Source: Mycolicibacterium hodleri (GTDB taxonomy: Bacteria > Actinomycetota > Actinomycetes > Mycobacteriales > Mycobacteriaceae). Taken from it: a stretch of DNA of 54,036 bases. The stretch is from positions 1 through 54,036 of the forward strand of contig NZ_JACKTL010000009.1 of assembly GCF_025822245.1 (NCBI RefSeq). Reading direction: 5' to 3'. The notes beneath the pieces are model-generated. The model ran no database searches. It worked only from the letters and a program-made list of their open reading frames with translations, and was not told the origin of the DNA. How positions within the stretch are numbered: position 1 is the stretch's first letter; each line of letters starts with the position of its first letter. The position numbers and the translations under genes were made by a program. Shown here one piece after another: positions 14,820 through 23,714 of the stretch.

Positions 14820-16073
14820 GTGATCGACCTGAAGCTGCTACGTGAAGATCCCGATCGGGTCCGCGCGTCGCAACGGGCGCGGGGTGAGGATCCCGCCCTC
14901 GTCGACGTGTTGCTCGCTGCCGATGCGACGAGGCGTTCGTCGATCTCCGCCGCCGACGATCTTCGGGCCGAGCAGAAGGCGGCCAGCAAGGCCGTCGGGG
15001 CGGCTTCCGCCGACGATCGTCCGGCGCTGTTGGCGCGCGCCAAGGAACTCGCCGAGGCGGTCAAGGCCGCCGAGGTGGAGCAGGCCGCCGCCGAGACCGC
15101 CTTCACGGCGGCCCACATGGCCATCTCCAACGTCATCCTCGACGGGGTCCCGGCCGGCGGTGAAAGCGACTACGTGGTCGTCGACGTGGTCGGCGAACCG
15201 CCGAGCATCGCCGATCCGAAGGATCACCTGGAACTCGGCGAGTCGCTGGGCCTGCTGGACATGGAGCGCGGGGCCAAGGTGTCCGGCTCGCGCTTCTACT
15301 TCCTGACCGGGTACGGCGCGCTGCTGCAGCTCGGGGTCATGCAACTCGCGGTCAAGCTCGCCACCGAGAACCAGCACACCCTCGTCATCCCGCCCGTCCT
15401 GGTGCGTCCCGAGGTGATGTCCGGAACCGGCTTCCTCGGCGCCCACGCCGATGAGATCTACCACCTCGAAGCCGACGACCTGTACCTGGTCGGGACGTCG
15501 GAGGTGCCGCTCGCCGGCTACCACGCCGACGAGATCGTCGACCTCTCCGAAGGGCCGCGCCGCTATGCGGGCTGGTCGTCGTGCTTCCGCCGCGAAGCGG
15601 GCAGCTATGGCAAGGACACTCGCGGGATCATCCGCGTGCACCAGTTCGACAAGGTCGAGGCCTTCGTCTACTGCAAGCCCGAGGACGCCGAAGCCGAGCA
15701 TCAGCGCCTGCTGGACCTCGAGCGTCGGATGCTGGCCCTGATCGAGGTGCCCTACCGGGTGATCGACACGGCCGCGGGTGACCTCGGCTCGTCGGCGGCC
15801 CGCAAGTTCGACTGCGAGGCCTGGGTGCCCTCGCAGAAGACCTACCGCGAGCTGACCTCGACGTCGAACTGCTCCACCTTCCAGGCGCGGCGCCTGGCCA
15901 CCCGCTATCGCGACGAGAACGGCAAGCCGCAGATCGCCGCGACGCTGAACGGAACGCTCGGAACGACCCGCTGGCTCGTCGCCATCCTGGAGAATCACCA
16001 GCAGCCGGACGGCAGCGTCCGGGTCCCGGAGGCATTGGTGCCCTACGTCGGAAGGTCGGTGCTCACGCCGTGA
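14820..16073 (+). CDS. serS: Seryl-tRNA synthetase SerS
   Basis: The 417-residue class II synthetase charges tRNA-Ser. It begins [15 protein letters not shown] (GTG start), with the antiparallel coiled-coil arm in roughly residues 30-110. Class II motifs follow: [14 protein letters not shown], the motif 2 loop in [32 protein letters not shown], and motif 3 in [18 protein letters not shown]. Length and sequence match M. tuberculosis SerS (Rv3834c, about 419 residues). It lies divergent to the septum-formation-family gene and 7 bp upstream of the DUF5718 gene. Confidence 0.97.
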   Translation: MIDLKLLREDPDRVRASQRARGEDPALVDVLLAADATRRSSISAADDLRAEQKAASKAVGAASADDRPALLARAKELAEAVKAAEVEQAAAETAFTAAHMAISNVILDGVPAGGESDYVVVDVVGEPPSIADPKDHLELGESLGLLDMERGAKVSGSRFYFLTGYGALLQLGVMQLAVKLATENQHTLVIPPVLVRPEVMSGTGFLGAHADEIYHLEADDLYLVGTSEVPLAGYHADEIVDLSEGPRRYAGWSSCFRREAGSYGKDTRGIIRVHQFDKVEAFVYCKPEDAEAEHQRLLDLERRMLALIEVPYRVIDTAAGDLGSSAARKFDCEAWVPSQKTYRELTSTSNCSTFQARRLATRYRDENGKPQIAATLNGTLGTTRWLVAILENHQQPDGSVRVPEALVPYVGRSVLTP

Positions 16074-16080
16074 AGACACA

Positions 16081-16902
16081 GTGACGGATCTCAAGACGGT
16101 CGACCTCGACCTCGAGGACATGCGTTCGTGGTTCGGGTTCGGGGTGGCCGGAAACTTCGCCGGGCACCTCGAGCAGGCGGGCGAGGCCGCCGACTTCGTG
16201 AACGTGTCCAGCGAAGGGGAGGCGCCGAAGGGCATCTTCCCTTGGTACGCACCAGGTTCCGACGGTGTTCTCGGTGAGTTCCCACTCTCGCACGACAGCA
16301 TCCTGCTGCCCCAGAGCGACACCCCGCTCAACCTCCAGATCGAACCGGAGGTGGGCCTTGCCTGCCACGTGACGTGGCAGGGCGACACCGTGGTGTCGCT
16401 GCAGCCGTTCGCCCTCGGAGCGTTCAACGACTGCTCGATCCGCCGGCCGGGCGCCCTGAAGATCAGCCACAAGAAGAACTGGGGGCCTGCCTCCAAGGGC
16501 GTGGCCGCACAGTTCTTCGACGTCGGCGACCTGACGCCCGACGGCCCGACGGCGACCCTGCGCCTGGTGTGCGACCTGCGCACCGCCGACGGCAACGAGC
16601 ACGGCTACGGCGTCGACAGCCCGCTGCTGGGTTACTCGTACTACGGCGAGGTGCTCCTCGACTGGGTCACCGAGCGGCTGGCCAACCAAAGGGGTTCTGC
16701 CGAAACACCATTGGAGGACGTGGGGGCGATGATGGTCGCCTCCGGGCATCCGTCCAAGGTGTTGATCGGCATCGGTGCGACTCGCTACACGAAGCTCGGC
16801 GAGTCGACCTTCCTGCAGCCGGGTGACGAGGCGATCGTGCGGGTGTACGACACCGAGTCCGAGGTGTATTCGGAGTTGCGACAGCTGGTTTCGTCTCGCT
16901 AG
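16081..16902 (+). CDS. DUF5718 family protein
   Basis: The 273-residue protein contains WFGFGVAGNFAGHLEQAGEA, APKGIFPWY, LQIEPEVGL, FGAFNDCSIRRPGA, HKKNWGPASKGV and VLIGIGATRYTKLGES. I recognise this set from DUF5718 proteins, which I recall mainly from Campylobacterota and Bacteroidota. The pattern of conserved Glu (EPEV) with basic Lys-Asn resembles the fumarylacetoacetate hydrolase-like fold, so an FAH-type hydrolase or isomerase is possible but unproven. GTG at 16081 is used; an internal ATG at 16120 (MRSWFGFG) is the alternative. It is 7 bp from serS and 8 bp from the MOSC gene, which suggests cotranscription. Confidence 0.78.
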   Translation: MTDLKTVDLDLEDMRSWFGFGVAGNFAGHLEQAGEAADFVNVSSEGEAPKGIFPWYAPGSDGVLGEFPLSHDSILLPQSDTPLNLQIEPEVGLACHVTWQGDTVVSLQPFALGAFNDCSIRRPGALKISHKKNWGPASKGVAAQFFDVGDLTPDGPTATLRLVCDLRTADGNEHGYGVDSPLLGYSYYGEVLLDWVTERLANQRGSAETPLEDVGAMMVASGHPSKVLIGIGATRYTKLGESTFLQPGDEAIVRVYDTESEVYSELRQLVSSR

Positions 16903-16910
16903 GAGGACCG

Positions 16911-17903
16911 ATGTCCGACGTCGTGGTGTCCCAACTGTGGCGGTTCCCGGTGAAGTCCATGGGCGGCCACCGGGTTGACGAGGTGCGCGTCGACCGACGC
17001 GGTGTGCACGCCGACCGGCTGTGGGCGGTCCGCGACCTCGAGAACGGCGTCACCGCGTCAGCGCGGCGAGTGCCGAAGCTGTTGGGGTGTTCGGCTGCCT
17101 ACGGGTCCGAACCGGGGCCCGATGCAGGGCCTGGCAACGTGCCAGAGGTGACCGTCACGTTCCCGGACGGCACCGAGTGTTCGAGTTCCGACGACGCGGT
17201 GCACGGGCTGCTGTCCGAGCTGGTCGGCCGCGAGCTGCGACTGGTCGCGCTGCCCCCGGTCGACGACACCAGCCAGCACCGGATGACGATGGCGGACTCG
17301 CTGGCGAACTTCCGCGAAGCGCAGGTGCGCAAGGACTTCGGGCTCGACGACGCGGAGGCCTTGCCGGACACGTCGGTGTTCAGCACCAAGGACATCATCA
17401 CTCTGGCCAGGTTCTCGACACCGCCAGGCACCTTCGTCGACCTGGCGCCCGTGCATCTGATGAGCTCGACGAGTTTGGCGTCGTTGTCGGCGACCGCCGA
17501 CGCCTACGACGTGCGGCGGTTCCGGCCCAACGTCCTGGTCGACGTCGGTCAGTCGGATGCGGACTTCCCCGAGACGGCCTGGGCGGGCGGCGACCTCGAG
17601 ATCGGTTCGGCCACTTTGCGGGTCACGATCCCGACCATCCGCTGCGTCGTCCCCACCAGGCCGCAGCCGGGGCTTGGGCTGGATCGTGCCGTCACCCGCC
17701 AACTCGCCGACCGAACCAACCGCTTCCTCGGCGTCTACGCCGACGTGACGCGCCATGGGCTGATCCGGGTCGGCGACGTCGTGTCGGTGCGGTCGGGTCC
17801 TTCGCCGAGCGCGGGCCGCCGGGTGTTATCGACGGTGGAGAAGGCCGCGACCCGCCAGGTGCAGCGGCTGCTCGAGGCGACGGTGCTGCGGGAGAAGCGT
17901 TGA
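16911..17903 (+). CDS. MOSC domain protein (molybdenum cofactor-binding, YcbX/mARC-like)
   Basis: The 330-residue protein has an N-terminal MOSC beta-barrel domain (SQLWRFPVKSMGGHRVDEV, GVHADRLWAVRD) and a C-terminal MOSC domain with FRPNVLVDV and the conserved Cys in TIPTIRCVVPT, the presumed molybdenum ligand in mARC/YcbX proteins. These enzymes reduce N-hydroxylated compounds or carry sulfur for the cofactor. An AGGAGG ribosome binding site lies just upstream of the ATG. Its TGA overlaps the TTG start of the SDR gene by 4 bp. The physiological substrate is not inferable from sequence. Confidence 0.88.
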   Translation: MSDVVVSQLWRFPVKSMGGHRVDEVRVDRRGVHADRLWAVRDLENGVTASARRVPKLLGCSAAYGSEPGPDAGPGNVPEVTVTFPDGTECSSSDDAVHGLLSELVGRELRLVALPPVDDTSQHRMTMADSLANFREAQVRKDFGLDDAEALPDTSVFSTKDIITLARFSTPPGTFVDLAPVHLMSSTSLASLSATADAYDVRRFRPNVLVDVGQSDADFPETAWAGGDLEIGSATLRVTIPTIRCVVPTRPQPGLGLDRAVTRQLADRTNRFLGVYADVTRHGLIRVGDVVSVRSGPSPSAGRRVLSTVEKAATRQVQRLLEATVLREKR

Positions 17904-18748
17904 CGCACCCGAGCCGGGTGGCGGTGGTCACCGGCGGTGCCGGCGGCATGGGTCTGGACACGGCCAGGATCGTGGGGCGCGAGCACGCGATCGTGCTGTG
18001 TGACGTCCGACAGGACCGACTCGAGCGTGCGGCCGACACGCTCGAAGGTCTCGGCGTCGCGGTGACGGCGGTGAACTGTGATGTCACCGACCGGGCGGCG
18101 GTGACCGAAATGTTCCATACCGCAACGGGTCTGGGGAAGCTGGTCTCGGTGATCCACGCCGCCGGCGTCAGCCCCAGCATGGGCGACGCCGAGTACGTGA
18201 CGAGGACCAACGCGATCGGCACGCTTCGCGTCGGTGAGGCCTTTCACGCGGCGGCGCCCGAGGGGGCGGCGATCGTCAACGTGGCCTCGATGGCGGCGTA
18301 CCTGGTCCCCGAGGAACTCGTCCCCACGGCGGCGTTCCCGCTCGCCCTGCACGACGAGGACGCCTTCATGGCAGCCCTGGGCTCGGCGTGCGACGCGATG
18401 CCCGAGGCCTCGCGGTCGGCGTTCGCCTACGCGGTGAGCAAGAGCTTCGTCAGGTGGTATAGCGCGTCTCAGGCCGAGCGGTTCAACGGACGCGGCCAGC
18501 GCATCGTGTCGGTCTCGCCGGGTTCGGTGGACACGGAGATGGGCAAGCTCGAGGAGCGCAACGGTGCGGGCGCGATCGTCGCAGACTTCAAGGTGCCGCG
18601 CTGGGGCAACGCCGAGGAGATGGCCGAGCTCTTTGCCTTCTGCGCCGGCGACAGGGCCGGTTACCTCACCGGGACCGACATCCTCAACGACGGCGGGGTG
18701 GTGGCCTCGATGAGGGAGCGGGCCAGGGTGGCCGCCCAGCGGGCCTAA
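17900..18748 (+). CDS. Short-chain dehydrogenase/reductase
   Basis: The 282-residue protein has the Rossmann motif VAVVTGGAGGMGLDTA near the N terminus, the cofactor-selecting Asp in VLCDVRQDRL, the AAG motif in IHAAGVSP, the catalytic Ser/Tyr/Lys region with AYAVSKSFVRWYS, and a C-terminal GYLTGTDILNDGG loop. The acidic residue after strand 2 suggests NAD(H) preference. The start is TTG at 17900: GGAGAAG lies 5 bp upstream and the TTGA overlap with the MOSC gene fits coupling. Substrate is unknown. Its TAA stop interlocks with the stop of the opposing gene at 18745-18748. Confidence 0.88.
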   Translation: MTHPSRVAVVTGGAGGMGLDTARIVGREHAIVLCDVRQDRLERAADTLEGLGVAVTAVNCDVTDRAAVTEMFHTATGLGKLVSVIHAAGVSPSMGDAEYVTRTNAIGTLRVGEAFHAAAPEGAAIVNVASMAAYLVPEELVPTAAFPLALHDEDAFMAALGSACDAMPEASRSAFAYAVSKSFVRWYSASQAERFNGRGQRIVSVSPGSVDTEMGKLEERNGAGAIVADFKVPRWGNAEEMAELFAFCAGDRAGYLTGTDILNDGGVVASMRERARVAAQRA

Positions 18749-19077
18749 CGCTCCAGCAGCTGGTCGAGCACCGCGGTGAACTCGTTGGCGCGCAACGGGG
18801 TGAAGGCGGGGCTGGGGCGGGTGCCCGGCACGTCGAGAGTCACCAGCGTCGACTTGATCGGCCGCCAGACGTCCAGGGGAAGCCAGCGACGCAGGTCCGA
18901 ACTGCCCCAGATGCGAAAGCGGTTGAGCACCAACCCCAGCGGCTCGGTGCGGTATCCGCGAACCGTCCGCAGCGGGATCACCTTCGAGGTGCCCGAGGGA
19001 AAGTGGTAGCGGCGCAACGTGATGGCGTGGCGATCCAGCAGGACGAGACCGTCGTCGTAGCTCGGACCGGTGGTCAC
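18745..19077 (-). CDS. Small PH-like protein of unknown function
   Basis: The 110-residue protein has alternating hydrophobic beta segments (DGLVLLDRHAITLRRYHFP, GTSKVIPLRTVRGYRTE, STLVTLDVPG) and a C-terminal helix ending LDQLLER. This pattern resembles bacterial PH-like (bPH) folds; the assignment is weak. The GTG start overlaps the stop of the Rieske gene (GTGA), so it is expected to be translated with it. It has a Trp-rich core (RIWGSSDLRRWLPLDVW) but no catalytic motif. Confidence 0.72.
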   Translation of the reverse strand: MTTGPSYDDGLVLLDRHAITLRRYHFPSGTSKVIPLRTVRGYRTEPLGLVLNRFRIWGSSDLRRWLPLDVWRPIKSTLVTLDVPGTRPSPAFTPLRANEFTAVLDQLLER

Positions 19078-20618
19078 GCCTTGGCGCTCCGGAGCTCGTG
19101 TCCCTTCGACGTCAGACACCGGCCGTTGGTCAGGTTCCACGACCAACCGTGCAGGTTGCAGGTCAGCGTGGTGCCGTCGACGACGCCGAACTTCGACAGA
19201 TCGGCCTTCAGGTGTGGACACCGACGCTGAATCTCCCAGCCGTCCAACGTGATCGACGCCGAGTCGTCGTGCGCTTCGGCAAACCAGCCGTCCGCGTAGG
19301 CGATGCGCTCGTCGGTCAGGCACTTGAAGAACGTGTACAGGTACTCGTTGTACCCGCCGACGCGCCACGCCCGGAAACGGGTGGACAGGAAGACGGTGTT
19401 GACCCAGTCCGGCTCGTCGTCGCGCAGCACCGTCCGCACCAACTCGGGGGCGATCTCGAAGCCGTAACGGAACTTCTCGTCCGCAATCGGTTCGCGCACG
19501 GTGCGTTTCGGAAAGTCCAGCACGACCAGTTCCGATCCCATGCGAAGCTCGACCGGGTAGCCGATGCCGTCGCAGATCTGGTCGCTCTGCAACATGATCG
19601 GCTCGAACTTCGCGCGCAGCGGCTCCAGGAGCGGATCGCCCTCGGCGGGTGCCCAGCTGGCCTTGGCGGCGGCCAACACCGGCGCCATCCGTTGTGCGTA
19701 CGCCTCGATGTAGTCGGCCTTGCCGTCCGTGAAGATCGTCTCGGGGTCGTCCACGGGATGGGTCAACGAATTCAGTGCGGAGCCGGTGAAGTCCGCGGCG
19801 GTGCCCGGGATCATCAAGAGCCCGCGGTCGTGGCCGTGGGTGCGCATCTGGTCGAGGAAGACGACCTGGTCGGGAAAGATGTTGGCCGGGTCGCCGTGGT
19901 CGTCGTTGAGGTCGCGCAGGTCGGAGTCCAGGAAGCAGGGCGGCCCGGCAGACGGAACCACCCAGGTGGCGCCGACCTGGGCGATGTACTGCCGGCAGCG
20001 GTCCATCTGACGCTGACGCTTCTGGATGCCGAATGCTTCCTTGGCCCTGGCTGGCATGTCGTAGACCATCGGGTACCAAATGGCACCCGAGTACTGCAGC
20101 ATGTGCACGTCCACGTGCCCGAATTCGGATTCGAGGACGTCGAGGTCGACGGGCCTGGCGTCGTTCATGTTGAACGCGACGGTCTCGCCGTCGGAGACCA
20201 CCAGTCCGGAGTCGCCGATGGGGCCGTCGGCCGGGGCGCGCAGGGCGATGATCATCACGTCGAGGTCGCCCTTGGGGCCGCTCACCCGGTGTTTGGTCGA
20301 GTCGGTGGTCTCGAAGAATCGGTGAAAGCCGAGAGCCTCCAGCGCGCGACGCAGGTCCGGCACGGGATAGTCGGGCAGCAGGACCACGGCGTCCTTGTTG
20401 ACGTGGGTCGCCAGGTGCTCGGGATCGAAGTGGTCCTTGTGCAGATGGCTGACGTAGAGGTAGTCCACGTCGCCGAGCGCGTCCCAGTCCAGGCCGCTGT
20501 TGTCCGGGAACGGGAACCACGACGCGAAGTACGCGGGGTTCACCCAGGGGTCGCAGAGGATGCTTCCGGCGTTGGTGTCGATGCGGAAGCCTGCGTGTCC
20601 GACGCTTGTGACCTGCAC
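19074..20618 (-). CDS. MBL-fold hydrolase fused to C-terminal Rieske domain (Rv3818-like)
   Basis: The 514-residue protein starts MQVTSVGHAGFRI (GTG, with GGAAGG 8 bp upstream). It has a metallo-beta-lactamase-type N-terminal domain with HLHKDHFD around residue 58 (HxHxDH metal motif). A Rieske [2Fe-2S] domain lies near the C terminus, with CPHL and CNLHGWSW around residues 467-489 giving the Cys-His/Cys-His ligands. The architecture resembles M. tuberculosis Rv3818 and the CMP-N-acetylneuraminate hydroxylase group. It probably acts as a cytoplasmic iron-dependent oxygenase or hydrolase; the substrate is unknown. It is coupled to the small downstream gene and follows the APH-like kinase gene after 37 bp. 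Confidence 0.9.
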   Translation of the reverse strand: MQVTSVGHAGFRIDTNAGSILCDPWVNPAYFASWFPFPDNSGLDWDALGDVDYLYVSHLHKDHFDPEHLATHVNKDAVVLLPDYPVPDLRRALEALGFHRFFETTDSTKHRVSGPKGDLDVMIIALRAPADGPIGDSGLVVSDGETVAFNMNDARPVDLDVLESEFGHVDVHMLQYSGAIWYPMVYDMPARAKEAFGIQKRQRQMDRCRQYIAQVGATWVVPSAGPPCFLDSDLRDLNDDHGDPANIFPDQVVFLDQMRTHGHDRGLLMIPGTAADFTGSALNSLTHPVDDPETIFTDGKADYIEAYAQRMAPVLAAAKASWAPAEGDPLLEPLRAKFEPIMLQSDQICDGIGYPVELRMGSELVVLDFPKRTVREPIADEKFRYGFEIAPELVRTVLRDDEPDWVNTVFLSTRFRAWRVGGYNEYLYTFFKCLTDERIAYADGWFAEAHDDSASITLDGWEIQRRCPHLKADLSKFGVVDGTTLTCNLHGWSWNLTNGRCLTSKGHELRSAKA

Positions 20619-20655
20619 GTATTGCCTTCCCTGCGGGGTTTGCGTACCGCCGATC

Positions 20656-21339
20656 CTACCGGTGCGGCTCGGACCACTGGTCCCAGCGATCCCGGTAGTA
20701 GGCGATTCGCTCGCGGTCGGGGGCGACTCCATAGGCCTCGAGCAGCGCCGTCTCGTCGGCGGACGGGTAGTTCCAGGCCAGCGACATCGTCGCGATCGCC
20801 AGGTCGGCCCATCGGTCCGCGACACCGAGGTCGCCAAGGTCGACGTGCCCGCTGCAGCGACCGTCGTCGCCGATCAAGCTGTTGGGGGCACACGCGTCGC
20901 CGTGACAGACCACCAGCCGGTCGGCTGCGGGCGCGTCGGCGGGCACCCACGACGGCCTGTCGAACGGGCACCCGTCAACGGGGAGCGCATCGTGGAGTCG
21001 GCGAAGACCGCTGCCGATCGCTCGGGCGGCCTCCGCCGGTCGCCCGGCCCAGTGCGGGTCGACGGCCGATCGGCCAGGCAGCGCTGCGGTGTGCAGCCAG
21101 CCCGGCCCCGTGGACAGCACGCGGGGAACGGCGGTGAAGCCGGCGGCCCAACGCAGTCGGTCTGCCTCGGCGATCAGCAGCGCGGCGTGCTCGGCGGGAT
21201 ACACCTTGACGAATGCGTCCCCGGCGATCGAGAAGGTCACGCCGCCCAGTTCGTTCACCCAGGCCGGCGCCACCGGCCGACCCTCGGCGATGCGCACGAC
21301 GACGTCGGGCACGGCGATGGAGCCACTCGGGAATGACAC
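20656..21339 (-). CDS. Aminoglycoside phosphotransferase-like kinase (Rv3817-like)
   Basis: The 227-residue protein shows the APH(3')-type catalytic motifs: CHGDACAPNSLI (catalytic Asp and Asn) and GHVDLGDLGVADRWADLA (Mg-binding Asp), plus an N-terminal ATP-binding lobe with VKVYPAEHAALLIAEADRL. The motifs are close to those of true APH(3') enzymes, so antibiotic phosphorylation is possible, but mycobacterial members are generally uncharacterised small-molecule kinases. The start is GTG, giving a protein slightly shorter than the 251 residues I recall for Rv3817. It is divergent from the first acyltransferase gene with a 41-bp gap. Confidence 0.85.
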   Translation of the reverse strand: MSFPSGSIAVPDVVVRIAEGRPVAPAWVNELGGVTFSIAGDAFVKVYPAEHAALLIAEADRLRWAAGFTAVPRVLSTGPGWLHTAALPGRSAVDPHWAGRPAEAARAIGSGLRRLHDALPVDGCPFDRPSWVPADAPAADRLVVCHGDACAPNSLIGDDGRCSGHVDLGDLGVADRWADLAIATMSLAWNYPSADETALLEAYGVAPDRERIAYYRDRWDQWSEPHR

Positions 21340-21380
21340 GGTTCACACCATGCCATTGCCTCGGCACTAGGCTGACTGTC

Positions 21381-22148
21381 GTGGAACCGGTATACGGAAC
21401 TGTCATCACCCTCGCCCGCTGCGTATGGCGGCTACAGGGGTTGAAGTTCACCGTCACCGGCGTGGAGAACCTGCCGACCACCGGCGGTGCCGTGGTCGCG
21501 ATCAACCACACCAGCTACTTCGACTTCACCTTCGCCGGCCTGCCCGCCTTCAAGCAGGGCCTCGGCCGCAAGGTGCGCTTCATGGCCAAGCGAGAAGTGT
21601 TCGACAGCAAGGTCTCCGGCCCGATCATGCGGAGCCTGCGCCACATCCCGGTGGACCGCGACAGCGGGGCGGCGTCGTTCGCCGAGGCGTGTCAGCGGCT
21701 CAAGGAGGGCGAGCTCGTCGGCGTCTACCCGGAGGCGACGATCAGCAGAAGCTTCGAGATCAAGGAGTTCAAGTCGGGTGCGGCGCGCATGGCCATCGCC
21801 GCCGACGTGCCGATCGTCCCGCACATCGTCTGGGGCGCCCAGCGCGTCTGGACCAAGGGCCACCCCAAGAACATGCGACGGCCCAAGGTGCCCATCTCGA
21901 TCGCCGTCGGCGAACCGATCATGCCGACGTTCCCTCCCGCCGAGCTGACGGCGCTGCTGCACTCGCGCATGCAGCACCTCCTCGAGCAGGTGCAGACCAG
22001 CTACGGTCACCACCCGGCCGGCGAGTACTGGGTTCCGCACCGGATGGGCGGCGGCGCACCGACACTCGCCGAGGCCAATCAGATGGACGCGGACGAGGCT
22101 GCCGAGAAGGCGGCGAGGCGCGCCCGACGAAACGAGTCCACGGACTAG
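21381..22148 (+). CDS. 1-acyl-sn-glycerol-3-phosphate acyltransferase-like protein (first copy)
   Basis: The 255-residue PlsC-family acyltransferase has the HxxxxD motif in INHTSYFDFTF, the RxxxxR-type block in RHIPVDRDSG, and the substrate-binding YPEATISRS. It transfers an acyl chain to lysophosphatidate or a related lipid at the membrane. It starts at GTG (MEPVYGTV). A paralogue lies 4 bp downstream and aligns over the whole length (GELVGVYPEATISRSFE in both). M. tuberculosis has three tandem copies here (Rv3814c-Rv3816c); this genome has two. Confidence 0.9.
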   Translation: MEPVYGTVITLARCVWRLQGLKFTVTGVENLPTTGGAVVAINHTSYFDFTFAGLPAFKQGLGRKVRFMAKREVFDSKVSGPIMRSLRHIPVDRDSGAASFAEACQRLKEGELVGVYPEATISRSFEIKEFKSGAARMAIAADVPIVPHIVWGAQRVWTKGHPKNMRRPKVPISIAVGEPIMPTFPPAELTALLHSRMQHLLEQVQTSYGHHPAGEYWVPHRMGGGAPTLAEANQMDADEAAEKAARRARRNESTD

Positions 22149-22152
22149 CACG

Positions 22153-22899
22153 ATGGAGCCGGTCTTCCGAACCTTGGAGATCGCGGCCACGACCGCCGTG
22201 CGAGTCACCGGTACGCGGATCACCTACCGGGGCTTGCAGAACATTCCGTCCGAGGGTGGCGCGGTGATCGCGATCAACCACACCGGTTACCTCGACTGGC
22301 TGCCCGCGGCGCTCGGCGTCATGCACCGTCGGCGCCGGCTGCGCTTCATGATCAAGGCCGAGATGCAGCGCGTGAAGGTCGTCGACTTCCTGATCAGGCA
22401 TACCAGGACCATCCCGGTGGATCGCCGGGCGGGCGCGGGTGCGTACGCGGTTGCCGTCGCCCGCCTGAGGGAGGGCGAGCTCGTCGGCGTGTACCCGGAG
22501 GCGACCATCAGCCGCAGCTTCGAGCTCAAGGACTTCAAGACCGGGGCGACGCGGATGGCGCTGGAGGCTCAGGTGCCGATCGTCCCGCTGATCGTCTGGG
22601 GTGCGCATCGCGTCTGGACCAAGGACCATCCGCGAAACCTGGGGCGCAAGAAGATCCCGGTCGTGGTCGCCGCGGGGCCGCCGTTGCTGCCGACCGGGAC
22701 CTCCGACGAGTTGCTGCGCGACCTCCGCGCGGGGATGGCCGAACTGCTGCACCAGGTGCAGCAGTCCTACGATCATCCCGAGGGCGCTTACTGGGTGCCT
22801 CACCGCCTCGGTGGAGGCGCCCCGACCATGGAAGAGGCGATAGTGCGCGAAGAAGCCGAGCTTGCCGAACGCGCTCGACGGGACTCGGGGAACCAGTAG
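22153..22899 (+). CDS. 1-acyl-sn-glycerol-3-phosphate acyltransferase-like protein (second copy)
   Basis: The 248-residue paralogue of the preceding gene has NHTGYLDW (HxxxxD), RTIPVDRRAG and VYPEATISRSFELKDFK. It probably shares the same acyl-transfer chemistry with a different acceptor or chain preference, because the segment after the first motif (LPAALGVMHRRRRLRF against FTFAGLPAFKQGLGRK) differs most. The ATG lies 4 bp after the previous stop and its own TAG shares one base with the GTG of the HAD gene, so the three genes form one tight transcription unit. Confidence 0.9.
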   Translation: MEPVFRTLEIAATTAVRVTGTRITYRGLQNIPSEGGAVIAINHTGYLDWLPAALGVMHRRRRLRFMIKAEMQRVKVVDFLIRHTRTIPVDRRAGAGAYAVAVARLREGELVGVYPEATISRSFELKDFKTGATRMALEAQVPIVPLIVWGAHRVWTKDHPRNLGRKKIPVVVAAGPPLLPTGTSDELLRDLRAGMAELLHQVQQSYDHPEGAYWVPHRLGGGAPTMEEAIVREEAELAERARRDSGNQ

Positions 22900-23711
22900 T
22901 GCTGCCACTTCTCATCGCCACCGACGTCGACGGCACCCTGCTCGACGAGCACGAGCGGGTCACGCCGCGCACCAAGGCAGCCGTGCTGACCGCCGTCGAC
23001 GCGGGCACCCAGTTCGTCCTCGCGACCGGCCGTCCGCCGCGCTGGATCTCCCCGGTCGTGGAGGAGTTGGGCTTTGCGCCCATGGCGGTCTGCGCCAACG
23101 GGGCGGTCTTGTACGACGCCGCGGCCGACCACATTCTGTGGGCCAGGACGTTGTCGGTCGACGTGTTGCGGGAGCTCGCCGAGGTGGCGACCCGCGTCAT
23201 CCCCGGTGCCGGACTCGCGGTGGAGCGCGTCGGCCGCAGCGCCCACGACGCGGCGACGCCGCAGTTCTTGAGTTCACCGGGGTACGAGCACGCGTGGCTC
23301 AACCCCGACAACACCGAGGTCTCGCTCTCCGACGTCCTCGACGCGCCTGCCGTCAAACTGCTGATCCGCAAGGCGGGTGCCCAGAGCGCCGACATGGCGG
23401 CGGCGTTGGCCCCGCACGTCGGTCTGCAGGGCGATCTGACGTACTCGACCAACAACGGCCTGATCGAAGTGGTGCCGCTCGGCATCAGCAAGGCGACCGG
23501 GGTCGCGGAGGTCGCCACCCCGCTGGGGATCATGGCCGAGGACGTCGTCACGTTCGGGGACATGCCCAACGACATTCCGATGCTGCTCTGGGCGGGGCTC
23601 GGCGTCGCGATGGGCAACGCCCACCCCGAGGCGAAGGCGGCAGCCGACGAGGTCACCACGCCGAACACCGACGACGGGTTGGCGCGCGTCCTCGAGCGGT
23701 GGTGGCTGTAG
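22899..23711 (+). CDS. HAD-superfamily (Cof-type) phosphatase (Rv3813c-like)
   Basis: The 270-residue protein has HAD motif 1 ATDVDGTLLDEHE (nucleophile and acid Asp residues), motif 2 within FVLATGRPPRW, and motif 4 VTFGDMPNDIPML. The long cap between them is the Cof/YidA type. Such enzymes dephosphorylate sugar phosphates or related small molecules. The GTG start shares a base with the stop of the second acyltransferase gene, indicating cotranscription. It converges on the Rv3811-like gene, with only 3 bp between the two stops. Confidence 0.9.
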   Translation: MLPLLIATDVDGTLLDEHERVTPRTKAAVLTAVDAGTQFVLATGRPPRWISPVVEELGFAPMAVCANGAVLYDAAADHILWARTLSVDVLRELAEVATRVIPGAGLAVERVGRSAHDAATPQFLSSPGYEHAWLNPDNTEVSLSDVLDAPAVKLLIRKAGAQSADMAAALAPHVGLQGDLTYSTNNGLIEVVPLGISKATGVAEVATPLGIMAEDVVTFGDMPNDIPMLLWAGLGVAMGNAHPEAKAAADEVTTPNTDDGLARVLERWWL

Positions 23712-23714
23712 GGC

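Noticed and set aside
19098..21137. A 679-codon plus-strand frame opposite the Rieske and APH-like genes
   Set aside because: It is antisense to two genes with intact catalytic motifs and shows shadow composition.
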